A DNA stretch of 64,000 nt from Cyclobacteriaceae bacterium (GCA_028278225.1 JANQEU010000031.1:1-64000); one strand, 5' to 3'. Shown: positions 24,991 through 34,350, counted from the first letter of the stretch. Notes: generated by a model from the sequence alone, not told the origin. A program made the numbers and translations.

Positions 24991-26844
24991 ATGAAATCAA
25001 TGATCGCATTAATATTAGCTTTCTTATTTCTGGGAGCAAATTACCCGTCATACTTTGTAAACGGGACGGTTTATGATACAGAAGGGAACACCTTGCAGGG
25101 GGTTACTGTATCATCGAAGGACGGGAGTTCGAAGTCAGCAACAGATGTCAATGGTTTTTATACTATTGAAATCGCAAGCGGATCTGACGTTTTGGTCTTC
25201 TCAACCCCCGGGTTTAAGACGAGAGAAGTAAAAGTCGGGAACAGAAGAATTGTGGACGTCACGCTCCGGAGGGAAATACCCAAACCGGAAGCGGCAGAGG
25301 AAGAATTGTCGGAAGATGTTTCCGAAAAGAAGCTGTTCAAATCACAATCAAGGTTTCGGGCACTGCCTGCGTCCGGGGCAGCATCCTATGATATGTCCAT
25401 GGGTGCACCGGTTGAGCTTTACCCCAATTTTAATACGGAAGATTATGCCACCATTCATGATAATGAGTTCAGGAGGGTACTGGACATTCCATTGTCTACC
25501 TTCTCCATAGATGTGGATGCCGCCTCTTACAGCAATGTGAGAAGATTTCTGAATATGGGGCAATTACCTCCAAAAGATGCTGTGAGGATCGAGGAGATGA
25601 TCAATTACTTCACCTATGGCTATGAGAAACCCACGGGAGATGACCCATTTTCCATTAACACTGAAATCACAAAAACTCCATGGAATGAGGACCATATGAT
25701 TGTTCAAATCGGGTTGCAGGGAAGGAAAATACCGACAGCCAACCTTCCTGCCTCCAACCTGGTTTTCCTGATTGACGTCTCGGGATCCATGCAGGCACCA
25801 AATAAGCTTCCGTTGCTCAAGTCCTCATTGAAAATGCTGACCAACGAACTGAGAAGTGAAGACAAGGTATCCATTGTTGTTTATGCCGGTGCTGCAGGAT
25901 TGGTCCTGCCTCCGACCAAAGGGAACAATAAAAAGGATATAATTGATGCATTGAACAAGTTATCAGCGGGCGGATCTACCGCTGGGGGAGCCGGAATAAA
26001 GCTGGCTTACAAAGTGGCAAAAGAGCAGTTTATCGATGGTGGCAATAACAGAATTATCATAGCCACAGATGGTGATTTCAATGTTGGTGAATCCAGTAAT
26101 GCGGCGATGGAAAGGCTCATCGAAGAAAAAAGAAAAGAAGGGATCTTTCTGACGGTGCTGGGGTACGGTATGGGAAATCACAAAGATTCCAAGATGGAAA
26201 TACTGGCTGACAAGGGCAACGGAAACTATGCTTACATAGATAATATCCGTGAGGCTAAAAAGGTGTTGGTCAATGAATTTGGCGGCACACTGTTCACAAT
26301 TGCCAAGGACGTCAAGATACAGGTTGAGTTTAACCCGGTGCATGTTCAGGCATATCGGCTGATTGGATATGAAAACAGAAAACTGAATGCCGAGGATTTT
26401 AATGATGATAAGAAAGATGCCGGTGAATTAGGTAGTGGGCATACAGTCACAGCTCTCTACGAGATCATCCCTACGGGTGTCACAAGTGAATTTGTAAAGA
26501 CCATAGATCCATTGAAATACCAAGCTAACCGGGATCCGGACCTTTCAAATGAAGATGAACTGCTCACCGTAAAATTCAGATACAAAGAGCCTGACGGTGA
26601 GAAAAGTAAATTGATCGCAAAATCATTGGAATATGTAGAAAACGAGATGAGTGAAAATCTGGCATGGTCAGCTGCAGTGGCCGGATTTGGGATGTTGTTG
26701 CGAAATTCCGAGTTCAAAGGTGACCTGGATTACAATAAAGTGTTAACGCTGGCCAAAAGAGGAACCGGCCAGGATAAGCAAGGTTACAGAAAGGAGTTTA
26801 TTGAACTAGTGGATATCGCAAGCAGAATGGATCAAAGCAATTAG
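24991..26844 (+). CDS. von Willebrand factor A protein (YfbK-like) with carboxypeptidase-regulatory-like domain
   Basis: The 617-residue exported protein starts with a signal peptide (MKSMIALILAFLFLGANYP), then a carboxypeptidase-regulatory-like beta-sandwich (about 22-95, GTVYDTEGNTLQGVTV). A von_Willebrand N-terminal segment follows (ASYSNVRRFLNMGQLPPKDAVRIEEMINYF), then the VWA domain with the MIDAS motif DVSGS near residue 263 and a DUF3520-like C-terminal part. VWA domains bind metal and protein partners. The 126 bases separating it from the divergent sigma gene hold the control region. The role is unknown. Confidence 0.9.
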   Translation: MKSMIALILAFLFLGANYPSYFVNGTVYDTEGNTLQGVTVSSKDGSSKSATDVNGFYTIEIASGSDVLVFSTPGFKTREVKVGNRRIVDVTLRREIPKPEAAEEELSEDVSEKKLFKSQSRFRALPASGAASYDMSMGAPVELYPNFNTEDYATIHDNEFRRVLDIPLSTFSIDVDAASYSNVRRFLNMGQLPPKDAVRIEEMINYFTYGYEKPTGDDPFSINTEITKTPWNEDHMIVQIGLQGRKIPTANLPASNLVFLIDVSGSMQAPNKLPLLKSSLKMLTNELRSEDKVSIVVYAGAAGLVLPPTKGNNKKDIIDALNKLSAGGSTAGGAGIKLAYKVAKEQFIDGGNNRIIIATDGDFNVGESSNAAMERLIEEKRKEGIFLTVLGYGMGNHKDSKMEILADKGNGNYAYIDNIREAKKVLVNEFGGTLFTIAKDVKIQVEFNPVHVQAYRLIGYENRKLNAEDFNDDKKDAGELGSGHTVTALYEIIPTGVTSEFVKTIDPLKYQANRDPDLSNEDELLTVKFRYKEPDGEKSKLIAKSLEYVENEMSENLAWSAAVAGFGMLLRNSEFKGDLDYNKVLTLAKRGTGQDKQGYRKEFIELVDIASRMDQSN

Positions 26845-26869
26845 GCCAGGTAATCGGATTCTGAATTAA

Positions 26870-26916
26870 TTCCGGGTAATTTTCGAATGGCTGATAAGCT
26901 CAAAAATTATCCGGAA
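26870..26916 (+). terminator. Stem-loop downstream of the von Willebrand A gene
   Basis: TTCCGGGTAATTTT at 26870-26883 pairs with AAAATTATCCGGAA at 26903-26916, a 14-bp stem with one G-U pair and a 19-base loop. It begins 26 bases after the stop codon. The U-tract is weak, so an mRNA-protecting hairpin is also possible. Confidence 0.55.
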
Positions 26917-26992
26917 CTTTCATTTCAATCCACCCCACTCGGAAAAGCAATTCAAAACCTTTCTCCATATTTCCAGTTTATTAAATATATTC

Positions 26993-27007
26993 ACACATAA
27001 ACTGTGT
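26993..27007. promoter_or_regulatory. Palindrome before the antitoxin gene, possible operator
   Basis: ACACA-TAAAC-TGTGT is a perfect 5-bp inverted repeat ending three bases before the antitoxin ATG. Ribbon-helix-helix antitoxins commonly bind such palindromes to repress their own operon. The link is inferred from position. Confidence 0.4.
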
Positions 27008-27010
27008 ACA

Positions 27011-27241
27011 ATGAAGAATGTTACACTTTCAATCCCCGATGAGATATTAAGAAAAAGCAGGGAATATGCACAAAAACACGGAACCAGCCTTAATCAAATG
27101 ATCCGTGATTACTTATCAAGAATTATTGGGGAAGAAAAAATCAGCTTTGAGGAAAAAATCAGAAAATCCAGGGAAGAGTTAGGAACGGTTGATACCACTC
27201 TATTGAAGAATATGAGTCGAGACGAACTGCATGAAAGATAA
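27011..27241 (+). CDS. Ribbon-helix-helix antitoxin (DUF6364-like, VapB-type)
   Basis: The 76-residue protein begins MKNVTLSIPDEILRKSREYAQKHGTSLNQMIRDYLSRI, a ribbon-helix-helix DNA-binding domain in which the first strand contacts DNA. The rest is charged and probably disordered and would wrap the toxin. It overlaps the PIN toxin gene by 11 bases, the usual antitoxin-first order. Confidence 0.85.
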   Translation: MKNVTLSIPDEILRKSREYAQKHGTSLNQMIRDYLSRIIGEEKISFEEKIRKSREELGTVDTTLLKNMSRDELHER

Positions 27242-27653
27242 GGTATTCATTGATACCAATGTGATTGTTTACTTGTTCAGCACAGCTGAGATAGAGAAAA
27301 GAGATCATTGTGAAAAATTCTTATCCAGGCTCAAACAGAAAAGCGTTTTAGTTTGGTCTACCCAGATCATCCAGGAGTTCTACAATACGATGACCATAAA
27401 ATTTCGGAAAGAACCGATGGTTGTAAAACATCTCTTGAAACTATTCAATGATTACGAGTTGGTAATAAATAATTTTCCAACTATTGAAAATGCTATTGAT
27501 ATTCAAATTATGTACGGATTATCATTTTGGGATAGTTTGGTTGTAAGTGCTGCTGAGCTTTCAAAATGCTCAATATTGTTAACCGAGGATATGCACCACG
27601 GACAGATGATAAATGGAATTCAAATTTTATCTCCTTTCCAGGAACTGACCTGA
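27231..27653 (+). CDS. PIN domain toxin (VapC-type ribonuclease)
   Basis: The 140-residue PIN-domain protein keeps the acidic metal-binding residues: Asp8 in VFIDTNVIVYLF, Glu49 in QIIQEFYN, Asp101 in FWDSLVVSAA and Asp120 in LLTEDM. VapC toxins cleave RNA, often tRNA or rRNA. It is coupled to the antitoxin by overlap and appears intact. Confidence 0.9.
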   Translation: MKDKVFIDTNVIVYLFSTAEIEKRDHCEKFLSRLKQKSVLVWSTQIIQEFYNTMTIKFRKEPMVVKHLLKLFNDYELVINNFPTIENAIDIQIMYGLSFWDSLVVSAAELSKCSILLTEDMHHGQMINGIQILSPFQELT

Positions 27654-27695
27654 CGAGTTGGTGTGGTACTATTGTGAAATATTATTACTTATACA

Positions 27696-28688
27696 ATGCA
27701 AAAAGTAAAACTTGGGAAATCTGACCTGGAAATCACCCCAATCGTATTAGGTGCCTGGGCAATAGGCGGATGGATGTGGGGCGGAAATGATGATAATGAT
27801 GCGATTGAGGCCATTCGTGCCAGTCTGGATAGAGGGATCACTACTATCGATACTGCACCGGTATACGGATTCGGTCGCAGTGAAATCCTGGTATCACAGG
27901 CGCTGGCAGATATCGGCCGAGATAAAGTGGAAATACTTACGAAGTGCGGATTAAGGTGGGATACGGAAAAAGGTCAATTCCATTTCAAATCAGAGCTTCC
28001 AGATGGCAACCCTGTCAATATGATGAAGTATAGTGGAAAGGATGGTATCATGGAAGAGGTAGAAGGAAGTCTAAGACGTCTGCACACGGATTACATTGAC
28101 CTTTATCAAATCCACTGGTATGACGCCACCACTGCTATTTCTGAGGCTATGGAAGCTTTTGATCGCCTGATCGGGCAGGGAAAAATACGGGCGGCTGCAG
28201 TCTGCAATTACAAAGCAGAGCAAATGGCTGAAGCTGAAAAAACCATAACACTCGCTTCAAACCAGGTTCCCTACAGTATGGTCAAAAGAGATATTGAAAG
28301 TGATGTTGTACCCTATGTTTTGGAAAATGGAAATGGAATTTTAGCCTACAGCCCTTTACAGCGTGGGTTACTGACCGGCAAGATCAACAAAGACTATCAT
28401 TTCAATGAAGGTGACCATCGGCCACAGACAAAATACTTCAAAGAACCCAATTTGTTGAGAACCAATGAATTCCTGCAAAAGATCAAGCCAATCGCCGACG
28501 ATAATGGTGCCACACTTGGCCAACTTGTTATAAACTGGACTTTGCAACAGCCCGGGATCACAGCAGCACTCGTCGGTGCCAGGAATGCTGATCAGGTAAA
28601 CCAAAATGCAGCAGCCCTGGACTTCCAATTGAGTTCTGACGAGTTGACAGTAATAAATGATGAACTGGCTAAGTTGATCATTGAATAA
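27696..28688 (+). CDS. Aldo/keto reductase
   Basis: The 330-residue TIM-barrel protein has the catalytic tetrad of the family: Asp in TIDTAPVYG, Tyr in the same motif, Lys in ILTKCGLRW and His in YQIHWYD. The NADPH site includes the C-terminal ALVGARNADQVNQNAAALDF segment. It belongs to the AKR11/YajO-like group of soluble reductases. The substrate is not known and it stands alone, convergent with the receptor gene. Confidence 0.9.
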   Translation: MQKVKLGKSDLEITPIVLGAWAIGGWMWGGNDDNDAIEAIRASLDRGITTIDTAPVYGFGRSEILVSQALADIGRDKVEILTKCGLRWDTEKGQFHFKSELPDGNPVNMMKYSGKDGIMEEVEGSLRRLHTDYIDLYQIHWYDATTAISEAMEAFDRLIGQGKIRAAAVCNYKAEQMAEAEKTITLASNQVPYSMVKRDIESDVVPYVLENGNGILAYSPLQRGLLTGKINKDYHFNEGDHRPQTKYFKEPNLLRTNEFLQKIKPIADDNGATLGQLVINWTLQQPGITAALVGARNADQVNQNAAALDFQLSSDELTVINDELAKLIIE

Positions 28689-28706
28689 ATTTTACTTCAA
28701 CATCCA

Positions 28707-31160
28707 CTAAAACCTCAAGGACAACCCTGCCAAAAAATTAATCCCTGCCTGCGGGTAATAGTTATTCTGTTGATAATGAGATCCATCGAACAGGTAGCCC
28801 CATGTGTATCCGTTTGATTCGTACACTACGTCAAAAAGATTGTTGATCAGGAAAGAAAAACTTACATTTTTTATCTCCCAGGGTGAAAAATCATATCCAA
28901 TTCTAAGGTCATTAATAAAATAATCATCAATTGACCGGTCTTTGTTGCCTGTATTATCGAGATACTGCTGACCGACATATTTACTTAACAGCCTGAAACT
29001 TATTCCTATTACCTGATATTCAATGTCGGAACCGGCTATAATGCCAGGTGAAAAACTTATGTCCGTGTCTGTGTATGTGTTTTCAACGATATATCTATCA
29101 TCAGAAAAAGCATAATCATAGAGAACTTCCGTAAACTCAGATATCTTGTTTTGACTTAACGTGAGATTAGCCGCCCACCTTAACCTCTCACTCAGCTGCA
29201 CTGCACCTGAAAATTCCACACCCATCCGGTAACTCTCAGGCACATTTGCCCTGACAGCGGCACCTACATCATTCAATGCTCCGGTAAGAACCAATTGGTT
29301 TTTATAATTCATCAAATAATAATTCGCCTCATAAGAAAATTTGTCAGAACGTCTCCTCACACCGACTTCCAGATTTCTTAGCGTCTCCGGTTTTGGAATT
29401 GCCCCATCCAAGGCATCTATGAAATCTGACCTGACGGGTTCGCGGTTACCTATTGAATAAGAGGCATACAAAGTATTGCTTCTACCAAGATAGTATGACA
29501 ATCCAAGTTTTGGATTAAAAAAGATGTAGTCACCTCCAGTATCGTATGATGTGAGATCATTGTCGATCCCTGAGGTTGAATAATCTATTGTTCTTAACTG
29601 AAGGTCTGCAAAGATGTTGAACTTACTACTTAACTGAAGGTTGCCTTTCAGGTAAGAATTGAAGTCTTTTTTTCTCCCATTACCATCATAGTAGTGGTCA
29701 CGGATCTCACTGTCCACTGCATATCGAGCCCAGATAATTTCACCGAAATGATCTCCGTCATAGACATTGTATCCCCCTCCCAGGGTAAGCTGAAACTGAT
29801 TCAGGTTGTAATTCAACGCATACGTAAAACCGTAAAAGTCATTATCAAGCCATCTTCTCCTGATCAAATCAGTAGAGGTGATGGTTGTGTCTCCCAAAAT
29901 CAGGTCACTTAACCGGTAATCCGCCAGATCATCATCATTCCGAAATTGCTCAAAATACCCGCGGCCATAGGTGTAGTGTAGTGCACCTGCAAAATTGAGG
30001 TTCGATCCAATCGCCTGGTTGATCAGAAGTTGATAATGATCCTGGGCATAATTGTCAATTTCATTTTCGTATAAGTAGTAGTTAAATCTGCGATCCGAGT
30101 TCATCAGGTTATCAAGTTGTTCCTGGCTAGAATATTCACCTCCCAAATCAACAACATCCTGCAATCCCGCCTGATCATTCTTTAATCTCGCTTCAGGGGT
30201 TCCATACCATGCCTGCTGCGTTATCTCCTTACCACCAAATGCGAGTGCTTTTATCAGGGTGCGATCACCAAAGTATCCTCCTGACAGGAAAAAGGATTTC
30301 AGATCTGACGATGACCTGTCTATATACCCGTCTGATACAATTTTTGACAACCTTCCTTCAAAGTTAAATTTATCATTGATCAGGCCGGTATTTATACTTA
30401 CTGTGTTTTTCAGGGTTCCGAAGCTACCCGCTGAATTATCTACCTGGGCAAATGGCTCCCGGGATATGGCATTGGTTCTCAAGTTTACCGTAGCCCCAAA
30501 CGCCGCTGCTCCATTGGATGATGTCCCGACTCCACGCTGAATTTGGATGTTTTCCACTGACGAGGCAAAATCCGGCATGTTTACCCAAAATACACCATGG
30601 CTTTCTGAATCGTTTAAAGGTATGCCATTTATGGTGACGTTGATTCTTGTCGCGTCGCTGCCCCTGATGCGCATACCGGTATAGCCCACACCTCCTCCCG
30701 CATCAGAAGTTGTAACAATTGATGGGGAATAGTTTAGCAAAATCGGAAGATCCTGCCCCAGGTTCCTTCCTGTTAGCTCTTCACCGGAAATATTCGAAAA
30801 AGTAGTCGGAGTGTTTTCGTTTGCTCTTGTTGCATACACAAATATCTCCTCCCCCATTAAAAGAGATCTGATGAGGGTTACGGAAATGCCACTGACATTA
30901 TCAGCAATCTCTAATTCTTCCGTGTGGGTCTCAAAGCCAACGAATGAGACTTCCAATACATAATTTCCGGACGGTACATTTCCAATCCTGAATTCACCGG
31001 TGGCATCCGATACACTGCCGTAGCCGGTACCACTCAACCTAACTGTCGCGCCGACCAGTGCCGCGCCAGCATCATCCCTGATCACTCCCGAAACGGAGTT
31101 TTGGGCTAACGCAAAGACCATACATCCCATGCTAAGGAATGTTGAAATCCATTTTTTCAT
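28707..31160 (-). CDS. TonB-dependent outer-membrane receptor under TPP riboswitch control (probable thiamin uptake)
   Basis: The 817-residue protein has a signal peptide (MKKWISTFLSMGCMVFALAQ), an N-terminal carboxypeptidase-regulatory-like domain (SGVIRDDAGAALVGATV), a plug domain (RNLGQDLPILLNYSPSIVTTSDAGGG...MRIRGSD) and a 22-strand barrel ending in the aromatic-rich LAGLSLRF. The leader carries a TPP riboswitch (31215-31308), so it most likely imports thiamin or its precursors or phosphate esters. A NadR-like kinase and a PnuC permease follow upstream on the same strand. The ligand is inferred from the riboswitch. Confidence 0.92.
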   Translation of the reverse strand: MKKWISTFLSMGCMVFALAQNSVSGVIRDDAGAALVGATVRLSGTGYGSVSDATGEFRIGNVPSGNYVLEVSFVGFETHTEELEIADNVSGISVTLIRSLLMGEEIFVYATRANENTPTTFSNISGEELTGRNLGQDLPILLNYSPSIVTTSDAGGGVGYTGMRIRGSDATRINVTINGIPLNDSESHGVFWVNMPDFASSVENIQIQRGVGTSSNGAAAFGATVNLRTNAISREPFAQVDNSAGSFGTLKNTVSINTGLINDKFNFEGRLSKIVSDGYIDRSSSDLKSFFLSGGYFGDRTLIKALAFGGKEITQQAWYGTPEARLKNDQAGLQDVVDLGGEYSSQEQLDNLMNSDRRFNYYLYENEIDNYAQDHYQLLINQAIGSNLNFAGALHYTYGRGYFEQFRNDDDLADYRLSDLILGDTTITSTDLIRRRWLDNDFYGFTYALNYNLNQFQLTLGGGYNVYDGDHFGEIIWARYAVDSEIRDHYYDGNGRKKDFNSYLKGNLQLSSKFNIFADLQLRTIDYSTSGIDNDLTSYDTGGDYIFFNPKLGLSYYLGRSNTLYASYSIGNREPVRSDFIDALDGAIPKPETLRNLEVGVRRRSDKFSYEANYYLMNYKNQLVLTGALNDVGAAVRANVPESYRMGVEFSGAVQLSERLRWAANLTLSQNKISEFTEVLYDYAFSDDRYIVENTYTDTDISFSPGIIAGSDIEYQVIGISFRLLSKYVGQQYLDNTGNKDRSIDDYFINDLRIGYDFSPWEIKNVSFSFLINNLFDVVYESNGYTWGYLFDGSHYQQNNYYPQAGINFLAGLSLRF

Positions 31161-31186
31161 TGTTAATCAGTTTATTTTAACCATTT

Positions 31187-31205
31187 GTGAAGCGGGGAAC
31201 TTCAC
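31187..31205 (-). promoter_or_regulatory. Hairpin between riboswitch and receptor start, possible expression platform
   Basis: GTGAAG and CTTCAC form a perfect 6-bp stem around a 7-base loop directly after the aptamer and 27 bases before the ATG. No U-run follows on the transcript, so control of translation rather than transcription termination is more likely. Confidence 0.45.
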
Positions 31206-31214
31206 TTTCGGTTA

Positions 31215-31308
31215 TCATACTCCCTTTCCGGCATTACCCGGACAGGTTCAATGGGTATGATCTCAGCCTGAATATCCGCCACCCGGCGGATTGAGGCACC
31301 CCTTTCAG
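31215..31308 (-). promoter_or_regulatory. TPP (THI-box) riboswitch
   Basis: On the minus strand the conserved elements occur in order: GGGGTGCC (31302-31295), a variable stem (CCGCCGGGTGGCGG), CTGAGAT (31266-31260), ACCCATTGAACCTG, GGGTAATGCC (31239-31230) and GGAAAGGGAG (31229-31220). These are the known thiamin pyrophosphate aptamer elements. It lies in the leader of the TonB-dependent receptor and begins right after the stop of the upstream kinase gene, so thiamin pyrophosphate should lower receptor synthesis. Confidence 0.95.
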
Positions 31309-31328
31309 CAGGTAAAGTTAAAACAAAA

Positions 31329-31844
31329 TCAAATTTTCCTTAGGGATTCCAGGGCACAATGTAATCGGTCCTTTTCCATTCCCGAAACTACCGAGTAGGG
31401 AAGATTATTCGTTTTAAGATATTGCTCATAAACATTAAAGAAATATTCACGCTTATGAGGATGTTCTCTTTGCGGATCAGGCAGCCACGGAAGGTCTGTG
31501 TTATTCAGCAAATAGTAACTGTAGTGCCGGTTTGCCAGTTCCTGTTCGATCCATGGATCAGTAAATCCATATTTATGATCGCTCCATATTTTGATGACAA
31601 TGAGGTTTGTATCGCAGAATAGCCAATCCTTTCCATACTGAGCTTTGTCATCTTCCCAGGCCACCTGACCTCTTGCTATTTCCAGCAGATCCTTTTTTTC
31701 ATATTCCCTGTCCAGTCGATCTAAGTAAACCCTGGCGTACTCAGGTACCCATTGGGTATCAAATTCAACCGCCAACTGCTGAGCCAATTCACTCTTACCG
31801 GTGGATTCGGGTCCGATTATTGCAATTCGTTTAAGAGCCTCCAT
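31329..31844 (-). CDS. NadR-like AAA/P-loop kinase (thiamin or nicotinamide-riboside kinase candidate)
   Basis: The ATG at 31844 is chosen because it opens MEALKRIAIIGPESTGKSELAQQL, the Walker A region; the frame upstream has no family-like sequence. The 171-residue protein matches the C-terminal ATPase/ribosylnicotinamide kinase domain of NadR (AAA_28): VPEYARVYLDRLDREYEKKDLLEIARGQ, FCDTNLIVIKIWSDHKYG and LPWLPDPQREHPHKREYFF. It lacks the NMN adenylyltransferase half. In known NadR it phosphorylates nicotinamide riboside. Its place between a PnuC-type permease and a TPP-regulated receptor suggests it may phosphorylate thiamin instead. Confidence 0.85.
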   Translation of the reverse strand: MEALKRIAIIGPESTGKSELAQQLAVEFDTQWVPEYARVYLDRLDREYEKKDLLEIARGQVAWEDDKAQYGKDWLFCDTNLIVIKIWSDHKYGFTDPWIEQELANRHYSYYLLNNTDLPWLPDPQREHPHKREYFFNVYEQYLKTNNLPYSVVSGMEKDRLHCALESLRKI

Positions 31845-32137
31845 CGTTTCGGATGCAAACTTATTATCTTTAGAATGGTCAGGGAAGATAACTAACATCT
31901 TAAGATGAGAGTAATCCACGGGAAGAACAACTTAGTAATATGCTGAGGGTTGCAGACCAACTGATTGCTGATATGCAGATCCATAGAGATAATACCATCT
32001 GGAACAATACAGTGGTGAATTCCACTTTAGACTGATCCGATGATCAATCCGCGCTTAAACCAAAATCATTCAGAAAATTGACAGAATACAATCTGACCTG
32101 ATAGAGGATCGTAAAATGCGTTAGAGAAGTACTAAAA

Positions 32138-32758
32138 CTAATTGATAGGCGCCTCCGCCTGGAGTCTCAATAGTTTTTTCCGCCAGCTAAAATACCCCCA
32201 AATCGCTATTATTGTCCAAACCAGATACTGCAAGCTGGTCAGAGGTAATCCCTTGTAGATGTATAAAGGGATGGCAATTACATCCGTCAAAATCCAGAAG
32301 ATCCAGTGTTCAATTTTCTTTCGGGCCATAAGCCACATTGCCGTGATCGGGGCGGCAGTAGACACTGCATCCCAGGTGGGTACATCACTGTCCGTAAAAT
32401 CCAGGCCAAATCGAATCAACACAAAGGCACCAGCCATTATCAGGATCGAGATTAGATTCTCTTTAATGTTGTTTACAGTTATCGGGATCTGTGGCTTTTC
32501 CGAACCGGTGTCTGTCCAATGGTACCACCCATAGATACTCATAATAAAGTAATAAGCATTAATGCCTGCATCGGCATAGAGTTTATATTTAAATGCTATG
32601 TATACATAAATCAGAACATTAACTATGCCTGTGGGATAAACCAGTATGTTTTCCTGTTTGGAGTACCATACAGTCAGCAGCCCAAAAAAGACGGCAATGA
32701 ACTCAAGCCAGGTTGTTGAGGCCAACTGTACCAGGAACCCTTCCCAAAATTCAATCAT
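32138..32758 (-). CDS. PnuC-family permease (PnuT thiamin or nicotinamide-riboside transporter)
   Basis: The ATG at 32758 is preferred over a GTG two codons earlier. The 206-residue protein has about seven membrane helices and the PnuC pattern LTVWYSKQENILVYPTGIVNVLIYVYI...YYFIMSIYGWYHW, with a second WDAVSTAAPITAMWLMARKKIEHWIFWILTD half. PnuC proteins import vitamin precursors by facilitated diffusion coupled to a cytosolic kinase; PnuT carries thiamin. With a kinase gene downstream and a TPP-controlled receptor beyond it, thiamin is the likely cargo. The 293 bases between it and the kinase gene hold nothing convincing. Confidence 0.88.
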   Translation of the reverse strand: MIEFWEGFLVQLASTTWLEFIAVFFGLLTVWYSKQENILVYPTGIVNVLIYVYIAFKYKLYADAGINAYYFIMSIYGWYHWTDTGSEKPQIPITVNNIKENLISILIMAGAFVLIRFGLDFTDSDVPTWDAVSTAAPITAMWLMARKKIEHWIFWILTDVIAIPLYIYKGLPLTSLQYLVWTIIAIWGYFSWRKKLLRLQAEAPIN

Positions 32759-32815
32759 GAGCACAATTATAAAATTAATTTCAGGGACGATTTTTTTATT
32801 CGGAGTATATCTAGG

Positions 32816-32823
32816 TAATTTTG
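32816..32823 (+). promoter_or_regulatory. Minus-7 box of guaB
   Basis: TAATTTTG fits TAnnTTTG and would give a leader of about 26 bases before the ATG at 32854. No clear minus-33 element is present. Confidence 0.45.
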
Positions 32824-32853
32824 CCCGGCAAATAATGATTCCTGTTATTTGCC

Positions 32854-34326
32854 ATGAGTCTCGACAACAATAAATTCCTTTTTGAGGCGCTCACCTATGA
32901 TGACGTCTTACTGCTTCCCGGATATTCTGATATTCTGCCACGCGATACAGATACTACTACGTATCTCACACGTAACATCAAGTTAAATATTCCGCTGATC
33001 TCCGCCGCGATGGATACGGTAACAGAGGCCAAACTGGCCATATCTATGGCGCTGGAAGGGGGCATTGGAATTATCCACAAAAACATGTCTGTGGACAGAC
33101 AAGCCAAACTTGTCAGAAAGGTAAAGCGCTCTCAGAGTGGTATGATCCTGGATCCGATTACGCTGGAAGTGGGAAGCACAACCGGTGATGCGGAAAAGAT
33201 CATGCAGGAAAACAAAATCGGAGGTATACCGGTAGTGGATGAGGGCAAGCGCTTGATCGGGATCATTACAAACCGAGACCTGAGGTTCCAGAAGGACATG
33301 AGTATCCCGGTCATCGACATTATGACTCGAGAGGATATTGTGACCGCCGGTGCCGAGGTAGGACTCAAAGAAGCCGAAGAAATCCTTCAGGAACACAAGA
33401 TTGAAAAATTACCCATCGTGGATAAGAATGGGAAATTAACCGGGTTGATCACATACAAAGACATATTAAAGAATAAGGATCGGCCAAACGCATGTAAGGA
33501 TGAATTCGGGCGTTTGAGAGTAGGTGCCGCGGTTGGTGTAACGGAAGACATGTTAGAACGTATAGAAGCCCTTGTAAATGCAGGAGTTGACCTGGTAAGT
33601 ATTGATACCGCTCATGGTCATTCACGTGGTGTCATAGAGAGTGCGAAGAAAGTAAAGAAAGCCTTCCCGGATCTTGAGTTGATGGTTGGGAATATTGGTA
33701 CTTCAGCTGCAGCCAGGGCACTGGTAGAAGCAGATGTGGATGCAATAAAAGTGGGCGTCGGACCGGGCAGCATTTGTACCACAAGGGTGATTGCAGGGGT
33801 TGGCGTTCCACAATTATCGGCAGTTTATGAATCGGCAAAAGCGATAAAGAACAGCGGCATTCCAATAGTCGCCGACGGAGGAATTAGGTTTTCCGGTGAC
33901 CTTGTGAAGGCCATTGCCGCCGGGGCGAGTACAGTTATGATAGGTTCATTGCTGGCAGGTACGGAAGAGGCGCCGGGAGAAGTGATCCTGTATGAGGGGA
34001 GAAAATTTAAAACATATCGTGGAATGGGATCGGTTGAGGCCATGGAGGAAGGATCAAAGGATCGGTATTTCCAGGATACGGAGGATGACATCAAGAAACT
34101 TGTTCCGGAAGGAATTGTGGGCCGTGTCCCTTATAAGGGTCTGGTAAGTGAAGTATTGTATCAGATGGTAGGAGGATTGCGAGCCGGAATGGGTTACTGC
34201 GGAGCAGCAACAGTAAATGAATTGCAAAAGGCAAAATTTGTAAAAATCACAAATGCTGGATCTATCGAAAGTCATCCTCATGATATCCAGGTAACCAGGG
34301 AAGCCCCCAATTATTCAAGAAGATAG
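32854..34326 (+). CDS. guaB: Inosine-5'-monophosphate dehydrogenase
   Basis: GuaB converts IMP to XMP with NAD, the first step of GMP synthesis. The 490-residue protein has the N-terminal [12 protein letters not shown], two CBS domains (about 95-215), the catalytic-loop [18 protein letters not shown] with the active cysteine, [18 protein letters not shown] and the flap GSKDRYFQ. Length is standard. A clear hairpin terminator follows. Confidence 0.97.
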   Translation: MSLDNNKFLFEALTYDDVLLLPGYSDILPRDTDTTTYLTRNIKLNIPLISAAMDTVTEAKLAISMALEGGIGIIHKNMSVDRQAKLVRKVKRSQSGMILDPITLEVGSTTGDAEKIMQENKIGGIPVVDEGKRLIGIITNRDLRFQKDMSIPVIDIMTREDIVTAGAEVGLKEAEEILQEHKIEKLPIVDKNGKLTGLITYKDILKNKDRPNACKDEFGRLRVGAAVGVTEDMLERIEALVNAGVDLVSIDTAHGHSRGVIESAKKVKKAFPDLELMVGNIGTSAAARALVEADVDAIKVGVGPGSICTTRVIAGVGVPQLSAVYESAKAIKNSGIPIVADGGIRFSGDLVKAIAAGASTVMIGSLLAGTEEAPGEVILYEGRKFKTYRGMGSVEAMEEGSKDRYFQDTEDDIKKLVPEGIVGRVPYKGLVSEVLYQMVGGLRAGMGYCGAATVNELQKAKFVKITNAGSIESHPHDIQVTREAPNYSRR

Positions 34327-34350
34327 TAGAGCCTGCGACGTTTTGTCATG

